64,000 nt of DNA, taken from Caprella mutica. Lineage: Eukaryota; Arthropoda; Malacostraca; Amphipoda; Caprellidae. Positions 37,150-50,200 of the stretch are shown here, one piece after another (the first letter of the stretch is position 1; each line of letters starts with the position of its first letter). The DNA is taken from NCBI GenBank assembly GCA_947561585.1, contig CANNZV010001175.1, positions 24 to 64,023 of the forward strand, in the 5' to 3' direction. The notes under the pieces were generated by a model. It worked only from the letters and a program-made list of their open reading frames with translations. It was not told the DNA's origin and searched no databases. A program made the translations under genes and the position numbers.

Positions 37150-38270
37150 GCCTCTACATTACGCCATATTCTTATCTCTTCATTTGCAGTCCCCAAACAC
37201 TTCTCTCATAGCGATAAATGCAATGTCAGTATTCCTTGTGAGTACTTCAGTTGTACTGAGTCTAAAGTGGTTCTGATATTGCCACTCGACAGTGTGTCTG
37301 AATTTTATTCTCCTTACAAGGATAAACTTGTGAAGAAAAATAGTCGGTATTGTTGTTTAGAAGAAATGAAACACAGAATTGAATTAGGGTAAAAAAATTG
37401 GTCAAAATAGGAGAATGTTCAAGAGTTTACTATCAAATTCAAATCTTAAAATATATAGAGACTCCATAGAGTTATGATAATCTACTCTAAAGAGAGAGAG
37501 AGAGAGAGAGAGGAAGTGTTGCAGCGATTGCAGGACGCTCAAGAAGACGGCGAAAAACCTTATCTTGTTGCGGTTATATCATTCTCCAATAAATTTTGTT
37601 TCATTTATATCATTTCTTCATTGAACTGACCCTAGATTGCCAGTCACGTGAAGATGAAATAAGGATTTGAGCGTCCTGCAAGACGCGATACTATTTTGGC
37701 GACTGACTCACCACTAGAGAGACTCCAACAGAGTAAATGTGCATGGCTTGAAGAGAACCAATGTATCATGTTTACAACTTACGGAATTTATGAATCGTTT
37801 ACGGATGGTAAATTTTTTTTCAAATGTTTTAGTAGCTTGAACGGGTCTTTGTAACGCTGATAAGTAACATAGAAAGTCAGTATTTAGGTATCATTTGAAC
37901 AATTTAGCCAAACTTTAGCCGTTCATAACTATAATTTCCACTTGTCTCTCTTCTTTGGTCATATCTTTGCAACGTGATTGGAGTTATGAGAGGAATTAGG
38001 AAAGTGAGAAGGGAATGGAATAAATATTCCATAGCTTATAAAGATATAGTTTTATAGTCTATTTTGAATCCATTATATTTTGATTTTTTCAGAATTTTTC
38101 GTTATGTTACGCACAAGAAATATCGAATAATAATAATTAACTAAATGTCAAAATACAGTAAAATAGATTACAACCTAATGGTCAATCGGAGCGTTTTAAA
38201 AAGTTTTTTAAAACACTCTAGTAGGACCGTTGAATTACCAAAAATAATTCTTCTTCCCAAGTTTTCAGAG
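37150..38270. repeat. 3-prime flank of GrD with a 251-bp insertion
   Basis: Matches the flanks of GrB and GrC. It is interrupted at 37467-37717 by 251 bp flanked by a direct repeat AGAGACTCCA (37457-37466 and 37718-37727). Confidence 0.75.
37467..37717. mobile_element. 251-bp insertion of unknown type
   Basis: Flanked by a 10-bp direct repeat AGAGACTCCA where GrB and GrC flanks have one copy. It contains a GA run (37492-37513), an AATAAA, and an inverted pair GCAGGACGCTCA (37532-37543) / TGAGCGTCCTGC (37667-37678). It encodes nothing I recognise. Confidence 0.65.
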
Positions 38271-38274
38271 AGTC

Positions 38275-41200
38275 TTATTCTGACTCACTGTACCTGAACT
38301 GCATCAAAATTGCAGTAGAAGTTGCCACAAAACTGAATATCTGAAAACAAGAATATATAATATAGAATGTTCGATCAAAAACTTACATGAGTATTACGTT
38401 AAAAATCACAATGAAGCTCATAGTCTTACCTGTATTAGGCTAGCTCTATTCAGAGTGAAGAGTCCCATGACATCGAATTGTTGTCTCCTTTCCAATAAAT
38501 CCATAATTTCACCTAACTGTAGGAAAGTAAACAAAACAGTAAGATAAGTAATTGTAAATTCTTTATTAAATTACGCTATTGCTATGGAAAATAAAAATGA
38601 GTAAATGAATTATAGATTAAGGTGCATCACTCGAACACTTCATTAAGCTCACAATGCTTAATTGCTTAACCCTAATGAGTTTGACGTGTATTTTCTAGGT
38701 ACTATCGCGGAATAGTGTATCCGTCCAATTGCTGAGGCGCGCATGAATAATCTAGTTCACTCTGTACCACGGATTACCGTACGCTACCCCAAATTCTCAT
38801 TTTACCCCTGCATGTAAGAAATTTCGATTCCTTTTTAATGCAGTGCGGGACATTTCGTCTTCAGCCGTCATGGTGAAAAGTTATCAAACTTCACTGTCTC
38901 CATTTAAAAATTTGTGTTTTAGTCAGATCGACAATTAGTCTTTCTTTAGAATTTAGATACTAATTTCACTTAACCTGGATAAGTTATTCTTCAGTCTTTC
39001 TAGCTGAGGACTCTTATTTTTTATTGTCATGCTCATATGAAACTATATCTTTTACTTATACATTTGTAAATTTATTTTTTTCGCTTCTTTTATTTTCTAA
39101 GTTCTAGATTCAAAATTTTAAGCTATATTTTTTAACTCTGTGAAAAATTGTTAATGCTACCATTTTTAGGCAGCTTAATCCTTGAAATTGAGATATTCGA
39201 AAGACTGATCAGATTTCTGAGCTAGTTTTTTCTTCTTGGATATGAACTCTAAATATTTTTACCAGTTGATTTTTTGCTTTCTGCTGATAGCTGAGACGAA
39301 GTCCAGCTCAATATCAAGTGTTTCTGTTTCGAATTATATATTTATCAATATTTCACAGATTTTCTTGAAATTGCTGATGGAGTTGGAAATTTATTACCAA
39401 AATGTGTGCTTTCAAAACTTCTGTATCTTTACTTCTGGACTTTGAAATAATACCGAACTTCATATTTTTTTTTCTATAGTTAGTGGAACTATTTTGTATA
39501 GGTAGCCAAACCTGCAAAATGTCGAGATTTGGAACAGTTTACGAAACAGCAAAATTAGATTTTATGCACTTCTTTACATTACTCTGTACTAGAGTCATAA
39601 AGCAGTGCCCGCACAGTAATTAAACTATTGAATTTAAAAAAATATGGAATTCTACTATATATTATTGTGCCTAAATTCTTTTGAATACGATCTGTAGACA
39701 TGGAATAGGAAGGGAAAAAAACACCTAGAGCTGTAGATAATAACCACATTTTATTTTTAATTTTAGCCTCTAGACTCCTAGAGTTTAGGTAGGTATATAC
39801 TTTATTAATTGTTTTATTATGCATATGATTCTTCCATTCATAAATAGCCGCCGCGGCGTTTACACCAATACTTCCATAATGTAGACTGTAGTATATACTT
39901 TTTGTTTAAACTGTTCTTTCTGTATTTATAAAATTTAATAGTCTTTTTCAGGTTTTAGTCTCACAATACCTATAGATATAACAATATTTATGCACTGTTA
40001 AAAAAGGGAAAACCTACGAATAATTTTCTGAACAGCTCGATGCTCAAGGTTAGTGTTAAACGGTAAATGTAATTACGTATATTCATCTAATTTATTTTTC
40101 CTGTAATTTTTAGCTTGTAATTCTACTACCAAATTCTCGTTTTTATTTTGTGCAGGTAACTCGTAAGAAATTTCTTTCTTTCTGGATAGCAAACAATTTA
40201 TTAGCCTCCATGAGCTCTAGGGTCACGCAGGTAAATTGCGGCCCTTTAATTTTTAATTGCATCCCTCTCAAGAGAGTCTCTAAAACATTTTGAATCGAAA
40301 TTACATTAAAATGTTGCATATCCATCAAAAGAAGCACAGTGAATGCTATAACTTATTAATTTAAGTTTTGACGTGTGTTTTGAAGCTATTATGTTTCAGT
40401 TGTTAGAGGCCGCAGTTAGTAAGTGGGCCGCAATTTACCTGCGTGACCCTATCATGAAGCTGTTTGTGGTTGATTTAATAGTAGGGGGTTCTCTTTGGCC
40501 TCTAACTGTTGTAATTTGGATTGATAATTGTCTTTTTTCATTCTTATTATGTTTATCTTTTTACGCCACTTGCAGCTTTAGACGGTACCTAGCACTAGGT
40601 TTATGCTTTCAAACTACAAGGTCTTCGACTTTTGGGTTTGTTAGGCTTGTAGGCTTAATTTACTATCCCCTTTTCATTTTAATCTTCCATCCGTGAGTGC
40701 AGCCTCCGGACCTTAAATTGGGTCCTTTTTTATTCTTTTTAAGTGAATGCATTATCGGAGTAGCTCTTCTGTATTCATGAGCATTGTCACCGACGGTGGT
40801 AGGTGACTTTGTTCTTGAAGCCACTTTCCTTTTAGACTGCTTCTTCCAGTCCCTTGTATTTAATTTCATTGTCAGCGATATGGCCTTTGGTTCCATAGAA
40901 AACGTTAAACCCCTACTTAAATTAACAGATTATTTATTAATAACTTTATACTAAAAAAACTATCTTAATTCATAATAGTATATATGTAAGATATTCATGT
41001 TGCATTTATGAGAGTTTTCAACGAATGACACTATGTAACAGTCATGAATATAAGAAAGAGACAGAGAATTTTTCGATACTAACAGTTGCAAATTGGATGA
41101 TGACCAAGTTTTTTTTCCTTTTTGTTTCATTGAAAATCACCGTTTTGTAGAATAGCACTAGATAGGGATAACAATGTAGTCTTAGATTGTTTATTAATAT

Positions 41201-44200
41201 AATTTGCAATATGTTTTTGCACCCTGTTTGTTCATTTTCCTTTTACTTCCGCGATTACTAGATTCTCATTCCGTAACATTCCATTGAAGAGCTCTTTCAT
41301 TTCATTCACGGCGTCTCTTTCCAATCTAACTGCTAGATCTATATTAAGTTTTTTATTTATTTTCTGATTAACAAAATCTCGAAACCATTATATTTGCATC
41401 AAACCTATTCAATAACAAGGATAAGGATAAGGATTTTATTGAAGAAAAAATGCAAAAAAATGCAAATTTCATCAAGCCCTTTTATAATTTTCCGTATTAG
41501 GGAATATTTTCGGGCAGATGTTTAAAATAAAGAAATTATGAGATGACAACACTGTACAATATACTACCCATAAACAATAAACAAAATATTAAAAAAAAAC
41601 TGGCAATAATAACCAATGATGGAAAAAATAAATAATAAATGATGCAGACTAGTATAGCTGATACATAAAAAGTGAAAATTGAGGAGGGAGTTTGCAGATA
41701 AGGGGCGGGAAAGGTGGTGACATAAAAACAAATTCAGTGCGAAAGGGGAGGGGAGTGAGAAGATAACTGGTCGGAAGAAAGGTGGTGCCAATTACAGTGA
41801 AGAAGACAGAAAGGAGTTTATTTATACAACAAATTCAAGAACTAATACAAAATTCTGGGTTAATTAGTGTGGGCATACTGATTTAGGAAATAAAACTTTA
41901 ATCGCTTTTTGAAAATGGTATAACTATTTATAGTTTTAATGTTTTCGGGTAGGGAACGCCACAGTCTAGCGGCAGAATAGTGCACACTGTGTTCCGTTGA
42001 TGTGAGTCTATTATTGGTCAGTATCGGCTCATTTCCATATCTAGTATGATAATGCTCATTTGATGGTTGAAAATCACTTTTATGCGCAAAATAATATAAT
42101 AATGACAAATATTTATGCAGATCTGAGAACTTCAAAATTGATGTTTCCAGGAGGAGAGGCTCAGTGTGTGCCAGATACTCACTTTCCGTGACTATACGAA
42201 TTATCCTCTTTTGGAGTATTTCGATAGTATGCAAATGTACATCATGAGTACCACCCCACAGTACATTACCATAAATCAAATAAAGGTAAAAAAGATTGTA
42301 ATACATGTTTATCAATGATTTACACGGAAGATATTCTTTAAGTTTGTGAAAAACCCCTACCACCTTAGAAAGTTTAGCGCACACAGCACCAATATGGTTC
42401 TTAAATTTCAGTCCGTTATCCAGGGTAATTCCAAGAAATTTTACACATTCTATAAATTCTATATTAGTACCATTAATCGAAAGACAATCATTAACATTTT
42501 CATCAACCCTCCTATTGGTAAAAATTAAAGCAGACGTTTTGTCAGAGTTTAATGACAATCTGTTTGAGATAGACCAACTATTCAAGGATTCTAACTCATG
42601 ATTGATTGAATTACAAAGATTGCTAAATATATACCCAGAGGAAGAAACCGTAGTATCGTCAGCAAAAAGGATTGTTTTCAAGGAAGCAGATACGTTAGGT
42701 AACTCATTGACATAAAGTGTAAAGAGGAGAGGACCCAATACACTACCTTGAGGAATTCCAACAGTGACACTATGGTAATCCGAAAAGGAATTACCAATCT
42801 TTACCTGCTGTACGCGATTACCCAGATAGCTAGCAAACCATTTGTGAGCAATCCCCCGGATACCATATGCTTCAAGTTTCGCCAACAAGATGTCATGTTT
42901 CACGGTGTCAAAAGCTTTGCAATAGTCTATAAAGACCTCTACAACATGATTACGCATTTCAAGCTCTCTACAAATATAGGTGGAATAACCAACTATAGCA
43001 TCAACAGTTGACAATCCCTTTCTAAATCCAAATTGTTCACCACATATTAACGAAAAATTAGTTACAAAAGATAGAATACGATTTGCAATACATCTCTCAT
43101 AAATCTTACTAAACAACGGCAAAGTAGAAATTGGGCGGTAATTATTCATATCATTTTTATCACCTTTCTTATATACAGGAATTACATCGGCTCGTTTCAA
43201 GATATCAGGAAAAGTTCCATGTACAAAAGACTTGTTAATCAGTATAGTGATGGGGAAACTAAGAATATTTTACTCAATTTTAACAAGTATACAGAAATCA
43301 CATTTATATCGTATACTTAGTATTTTTCAAGGAGCTATTAATTCTCATTACCTCATCTTGAGTTACAAGGTCTAAATAAAATGAATGGGGGTTACGTATT
43401 ACATGAGAAAGCGGATTATTAGAAGATGCGGGTAATGAGTTTTCGATGTTTGCTCCAATATTACAAAAATGATTATTAAAGTTTTCCGCAATATCACAGT
43501 CATTAGAGAGAATAGCACCATCTTCAAAAATAGAATTTATTTTATTCTTACAATCGCCCATAGAGATTAGTTTACGGATATCCTTCCAAGTACTTTTAAT
43601 ATCACTAATTCTTCTCGAAAATCTACCCTTATAATAATTTACTTTTGCTTTAATAACAATTCGATTGACATAGTTACGCATTTTTTCATTATCAGTGTCT
43701 GATATGAGGCCTAACTTACAATTCCTGAAATACATAGATTTAATTTTAACATATTTCATTATTTCAGACGTTAGCCAAGGATTACAAATACGCTTTTTAG
43801 AAACTCTCTTAATTTTAAGAGGAAAAGAATTACAATAAATATAATTTATAGTGTTTAAGACTCCAACTGTAATAGAATTTACATCATCACCATCAATTGA
43901 AGAATTCTAGTCAATAGAGCAAATTAGGCTATTAAATTTCTCAATATTGGTGTCATTTACAAGTCTAAATTTCATTTCAATTAAATTATCAAGCAAGTCA
44001 TCAGAAAGCAATTGCTTTGATATGGTTAAGAAAGTAGTACAATGGTCTGTTGTATTGTCTTATAAAATACCTGCACGGTTTCCGTAATTAAATGAGAAAT
44101 TAGTCTAAATATGGTCTATAAGAGAAGGTTGATGATTCAAGTTGGAAGAAGGGAGCCTAGTGGGCTTTGTTATTACTGGCAGAAATTGAAAAGATCTCAG

Positions 44201-47200
44201 TAGAGCAGAAAAATGTATAACATCACAATTATCTTGATTTAATAAATTTATATTAAAGTCACCTAGCAAGCAGATATCCCTATTTAACTCATTAGAAGAC
44301 AGCAGAGAGCCAAGTGAATCACAGAATTCTACTATATTACCTATGTGCGGCCTATATATACCCATAATCACGAGCTTGACTTTATTTAAGGATATTCTCA
44401 CTGTGCAAGATTCAACAGTATCATTAGAAATAGAGAACTCATCTTAAACATCAGAATCATAATTATCCCTCACAAACACCGACACACCTCCACTCCTCCT
44501 GCCACATCTAAATGTATGAAACGAATTATATCCCTCAACATGAACTGGTTCACATAGCCATGTTTCACTTAAAATAAATACATCAGGAACCACACTAGTA
44601 GAAGATAACACAGCTAAAAATGAATCAAAGTTTTTATTAAAGCTTCTATTATTAGAGTGAATTATTTTAAAATCATTTGTATTTAATACATTTTTCACAC
44701 TATCCACAGAATAATACTGTGATCCCTCAGTAGCCAATCCAGGATAAACTATGTTGATAAAATTATAATCAGGGTCTACATTGTCAGGTAAGTACATATC
44801 ATCCAAATTTAAATTTAAATCACCCACAGAATCATAAAAAAACATACACATAGATGAAGCAAACCATCACTGCTAGGGTAATGGACTTCATGAGTTATAA
44901 TAAACTGGATACAAAAAGAATGGGCGTTACTATCAGACGCAAAAGGGTGTGGTAAGCATACGGTGTGTAGAAAACTACACACTAGCATACTTGATAAAGT
45001 ATTCATGAGAAAACTACACACGAATAGACTAGGTATGAAAATAACTGCATTATCAACTCGAGATATAAATAATGATCTATATACGGTTGACAAGCATAAA
45101 ACGAAGTTGATTGCCCCACAGGTCAAATCATATCGATAACTAATACGATCGCCTACAGAGAAAACAACTATAAATGAACAATATTCATATTTTGAATGAT
45201 TCTCAAAACATAAAATAAAGCAGAAAAATAAACAGTGAACTGTGAGACAACTTGTTTCTGCTATACACATTACATCCGGCCATGAAGCAAACTGAGTCGA
45301 CACAAGAAATATAGAAAAGCTTAAACAGTTGTTTAAACCAATACAACCTCTCAGAATAACAGCGACTCTATTAACACACCAGCACTGTGTAAAATTTAGT
45401 AATTTGGTCAGTCACTTATTTGTATGATTATTCAGTAGTTCATTAGTATTTAAGCAGAGAGTATTAATACAAAACTTTTCAAATTTATTCCAACTGTTAA
45501 AGGCTATCTTAGTGTTTCTACTCGTAGGGTCAGGATTTCTTAACCATTCAAAAACTTTTCCATCGTATGAACTACATCCCGCAACAACATCTGGTTTCTT
45601 AAGTTTAGCTCGTCTAAGGGCTAGGAAAATTTTAGATCTATCCTGAGTCAAATTTTCATTTATATAAAGTCCCACAGGCTTAGCCATTTTGCATGTTTTA
45701 AGGATATCCTTCTTATCCGGCACAATTTTCATCTTTACCAGCAGCTTCTTCTTCTTATTGTCGCCTGTTAAACATTTTGTATTCAAAATTCTCTCTTGCT
45801 GCAATACATAGTTCAGTTTCTCCTTCAAGACATCACAAACTAAGCGAGACAGGTCATGCGTATCATTAGGTATATTTGCCAACGAGTCACCAGACATGAT
45901 AAATTCATCCATACGATGTGAAGCGTCGATATCCTCGATTCGATCAGCAAAAACTGAACTTTACTTGTCAATTCTTCCTTTTTATTCATGAGTTCGTCAA
46001 TCTTTGCGTCCTTCTTTCTCACCTCAGCCAATATCTCATCGCGAAAAGAATCAAATTTCTCCTGAAACTCGTGGACAACATAACGAATCAATTCACCATT
46101 CTCACCCGCTGCGTCTACAATTTTTCTCAACACTTCTAGATTAGAACGAGTAGCAGGTGGATGAGGAGGAGATAGAATTTTGCTTTTCTTAGGAGGCATA
46201 ATCTACACTTGTAGTTACCGCTTATTACTCAGCATCAAATAATCAGGCCTAAAGGGAGTGAGGCAGAGATGCAGTGCACACATACGTCTGTAAAGTATGA
46301 CAGTATATGGCAGTTACCTCAATGTCACACAGTAGAACCAGTAAACTAGTGCAACAAGAGGCAATTTCGGTAATTCAGAGAGCAGCACAGCACACCATAC
46401 GTCCGCACACCAGGAGAGCTGTGAAAGTTGACATGCAACAATAACTTATGTACTAATTTATATTATTAAAATTTGTTTTCAGTTCAATGGGTAGAGCGAG
46501 CATTCGCTAGGTGGAACTTTAAAGACCACTACCTATGACCAGATCACTTCTCCTCACAAGAAAGCGGAAGAAACAAACGACAGCAGTGCAAATCTCCCTT
46601 TTCTTAATTGGTAAGGACAAATTTCTATTAGTTCAGTGATAACTAACAGAATTAGCAAAGTTATTCGAATCAGTTATGTTTCATAAATATATAATTAAAA
46701 AAATGTAAGAAAATTGTTTAAAGATATAATATAGTAGGCTAATTGTTAAGCCCCCAGTGGCTTCAATCTGTTCAGGTGAATATAAGAGAAGAGCTCAACA
46801 GATTCAGGCTTATCATTTTTGTGGCTAATTGTAGTTTCTCAGAATAACTCTATGTTTTTTTTTGTGTCCGGTAGGCTTCATTTATTATCACCTTTTCATT
46901 TTCCTTTTTCATCTGTGAGTGCTGCCACCGGTGTTGGTGACTCTTTTTGTCACATTCCTTGGTTAGTGACTGCAGTCATGGATTATTTATTTTGCATCCA
47001 TGAGCGTTGTCTCCGACTGGTGGTAGTTTATTCTTTCATGGAGTCTCTTTCCTTTCTAACTGTTACTTCAAGCCCCATATATATTCAATTTCTTTTCAAT
47101 ATCAGCGATATGGCCTAAAAACTTTCAATTAAATTGATTGGCAATTGTAAATTATTTCGTTCAAATACTTTACAATTGGTAATTGTAAATACACAACTTA

Positions 47201-50200
47201 TGGTTTCTGTAGTTTCTGAAATACTGAATTCTTAAATACTGACTGTTCATATCCACTCCACGGTGATAAACGGTTATTTGTTTTGCTAGTATTGAAATTT
47301 GCAAATATTCAGAGTACTGGTAATAATTAATTAAACTCTTATATAGTTACTTGTATACAATTTTAAAGAAAATAGTTCATCATAGTTGTATCAACTAATT
47401 TTTTTTAACTGTAGCTTTTTGTTTATAGCCTAGTTTGGAATTCTTGACTCATTAAATCATTAAACTAAAACAACGTTTAAACTCTTAAAATTTACTGATA
47501 ATACGAATGGCTTAATTTATACAATATCCTAGAAAAAAAATACATTACTTCAACATGTAACTTGCCACTAAAATGAGAGTTTCTAGAATATTTCATTAGT
47601 CCTTGTGACATTCATATTTGAACATTTAAATAAAAATTAAGTACTTTAGTGCCATTGTTCAATATTTTCAACTTATTGACTTTCATTTTTTCTATTTTAC
47701 AGTTTCATTCTCTGCATCTTCTTTGACAAGAACATTTAAGAAACAAATCGAATAAAATTAAATACTTCCTTCCATTTTTGAGGCAATTATGTATTACCCT
47801 TTTTCAGTACAATTTATATTTCCATTGAGCTATAATCTTATTTAAAAAAATGACCAATATTTAATAACAAGAAATTAGTAAAATTCAATTATCTCTTTTG
47901 TAGAGTTCTTTAGTTTCGTTTAAATTAATTCGATTTTTTTTTCAATTAGTTTGTAATATAGTCCTTTGTAGCATTAATTGTAGTAAATATTCGACGGATT
48001 GGAATTAGACTTTATCTAACAGTTAGTCTCGAGTAATGGGAGATAAAAGTAGCGTTTCTATAAAACCACGTTTCTAATGCTAAACATCTATTCAACCTTA
48101 TCTTGCAATTTCCAAAAATAGCTTTGTTGTCTTTTCTTCACTCATTTTAAATTATCCTTTTCTTTCCATCGTTCGCAGTATAACCTCTTAATTCATCAAC
48201 ATAAAGAAAAAATTAAAAATATTAGATCGAGGTGTCACTCTTTTTAGTCCTTTGGTGAAATATTTTGTAAGTTTGATTTTTAAAATTCGAAACACACTCT
48301 GATCACAGTAAGGATTTTAATCTATTTGTGTTCTTCTTTCCATTAATCTTGTTTTCTATCAAATCTTGTTTCTTCCTTGCCACTCGAATGTGGATACTTT
48401 TAACATAACCAAATGTGCTTCGAATACACATTGTTCAGGATTTTGTAGAATAGCGCTAGGGTTATGCTCTTCAACTTTTGTGTTAGGTAGGCTAACCTAA
48501 CACAAAAGCTCGTAGCCTTCATTTACTATCACCTCTTCATTTTCCTTTTCCATCCGTGAGTGCAGCCACCGGTGCTTGCGTCCCGTTTCATCACATTTCT
48601 TGGTAAGTGACTGCATTCACGGAGTAGCTTTTCTGCATCCATGAGCATTGTCACCAACGTGGGTAAGTACTTTTGTTCATGGAGCCACTTTCCTTTCTGA
48701 CTGCTTCTTCTAGTCCCTTGTATTTAATTTCCTTTTACGTCAGCGAAATAGCTACGATATGACTGAAGCACGACGTTAAACCCCTACTATAATAAAAAAA
48801 AATATTATAGTATGAGATTAAAATAAAATCTATTCAATTTGTATAATCTTGTTAATAATTATTGTTTGTAGCGTAATTCTTAGTCAATATCAGAGATATT
48901 TTAATCAATTTGTTTGTAAACATTTTTAGATTCAAATAACTTCGCACCACTGCAGTTCTCATCAGGACAGTTCTCATCATGGCAGTTCTCATCATGGCAG
49001 TTCTCATCAGTGAAGTTCTCATCAGTGAAGTTCTCATCAGTGAAGTTCTCATCAGTGAAGTTCTCATCAGTGAAGTTCTCATCAGTGAAGTTCCCATCAG
49101 TGAAGTTCCCATCAGTGAAGTTCCCATCAGTGAAGTTCCCATCAGTGAAGTTCCCATCAGTGAAGTTCCCATCAGTGAAGTTCCCATCAGTGAAGTTCCC
49201 ATCAGTGAAGTTCCCATCAGTGAAGTTCCCATCAGTGAAGTTCCCATCAGTGAAGTTCCCGTCAGTGAAGTTCCCATCAGTGAAGTTCCCGTCAGTGAAG
49301 TTCCCATCAGTGAAGTTCCCATCAGTGAAGTTCCCATCAGTGAAGTTCCCATCAGTGAAGTTCCCATCAGTGAAGTTCCCATCAGTGAAGTTCCCATCAG
49401 TGAAGTTCCCATCAGTGAAGTTCCCATCAGTGAAGTTCTCATCAGTGAAGTTCTCATCAGTGAAGTTCCCATCAGTGAAGTTCCCATCAGTGAAGTTCCC
49501 ATCAGTGAAGTTCCCATCAGTGAAGTTCCCATCAGTGAAGTTCCCATCAGTGAAGTTCTCATCAGGACAGTACTAATCACTATCAGTGGAGTTCTCATCA
49601 TTCCCAGGAAGTCTGGTCTCATTCCCTGTGATCTCCATTTATTCATGCTTATTACTTTTAGATTTTCAACGACATTTCTCCGTGAAAAGGAAGTGCATAA
49701 AATACCGAACTAATTTGTATATTTTATTTATTGCTATGCGTTTGAAAAAATTTAATCTTAGGTAAATATAGAATTAATTGTATATTGTAAGTTCATGTTA
49801 ATCATACAATCCTAAGCTTTTAAAAATTGTTCTAAGATTGATACTTCATGTAAACTAGTACTAATCAGAAATCCTTAATTTTAGTAAGAATTGTATCGGG
49901 TAGTTTTTACTTTAGAAATAACCTGCAAATGTATTTAGTCTTGTAGTAGTTTTTAAATTTTTAACTAATTTAATTGTTATCTTTAACTTTTGTAAAACAC
50001 TATTTTTTATAGGTATAAAATAATTATCCATTTTCTATTATTGATCCTTTATTTATCTTATTTTTTAAGTAAAAAACTAATATTGTATGATAGAGATAGA
50101 ACTTGCAAGTTTAAAGCCTTAGTTGACAGTTGTCATGAATCCCAGTTTCACTGCGATGTCACAAATTAAGCACCAAAACTGCAGTAGGTAGCTACATTAG

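Larger units (their letters stand above)
41417..46440 (-). mobile_element. non-LTR retrotransposon (LINE), decayed
   Basis: Read on the minus strand, it has ORF1 (46199-45412), then an AP-type endonuclease (about 44850-44105), then reverse transcriptase (about 43760-41860). It ends in a short CCTTAT repeat tail at about 41417. The order and motifs fit the Jockey/CR1 group of LINEs (family knowledge). The 5-prime boundary is not defined. Several stops and frameshifts make it inactive. It lies inside the 13-kb element. Confidence 0.85.

Noticed and set aside
40373..40696. 107-residue hydrophobic frame that might be a membrane protein
   Set aside because: It starts inside a MITE and runs into a dispersed repeat, and no homologous frame is conserved in the sister repeat copies.
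48852..49713. Long frames with MGTSL, ISEVP and VKFPS repeats
   Set aside because: They come from a 15-bp tandem repeat whose length is a multiple of three. Equally long frames exist in several phases and both directions.
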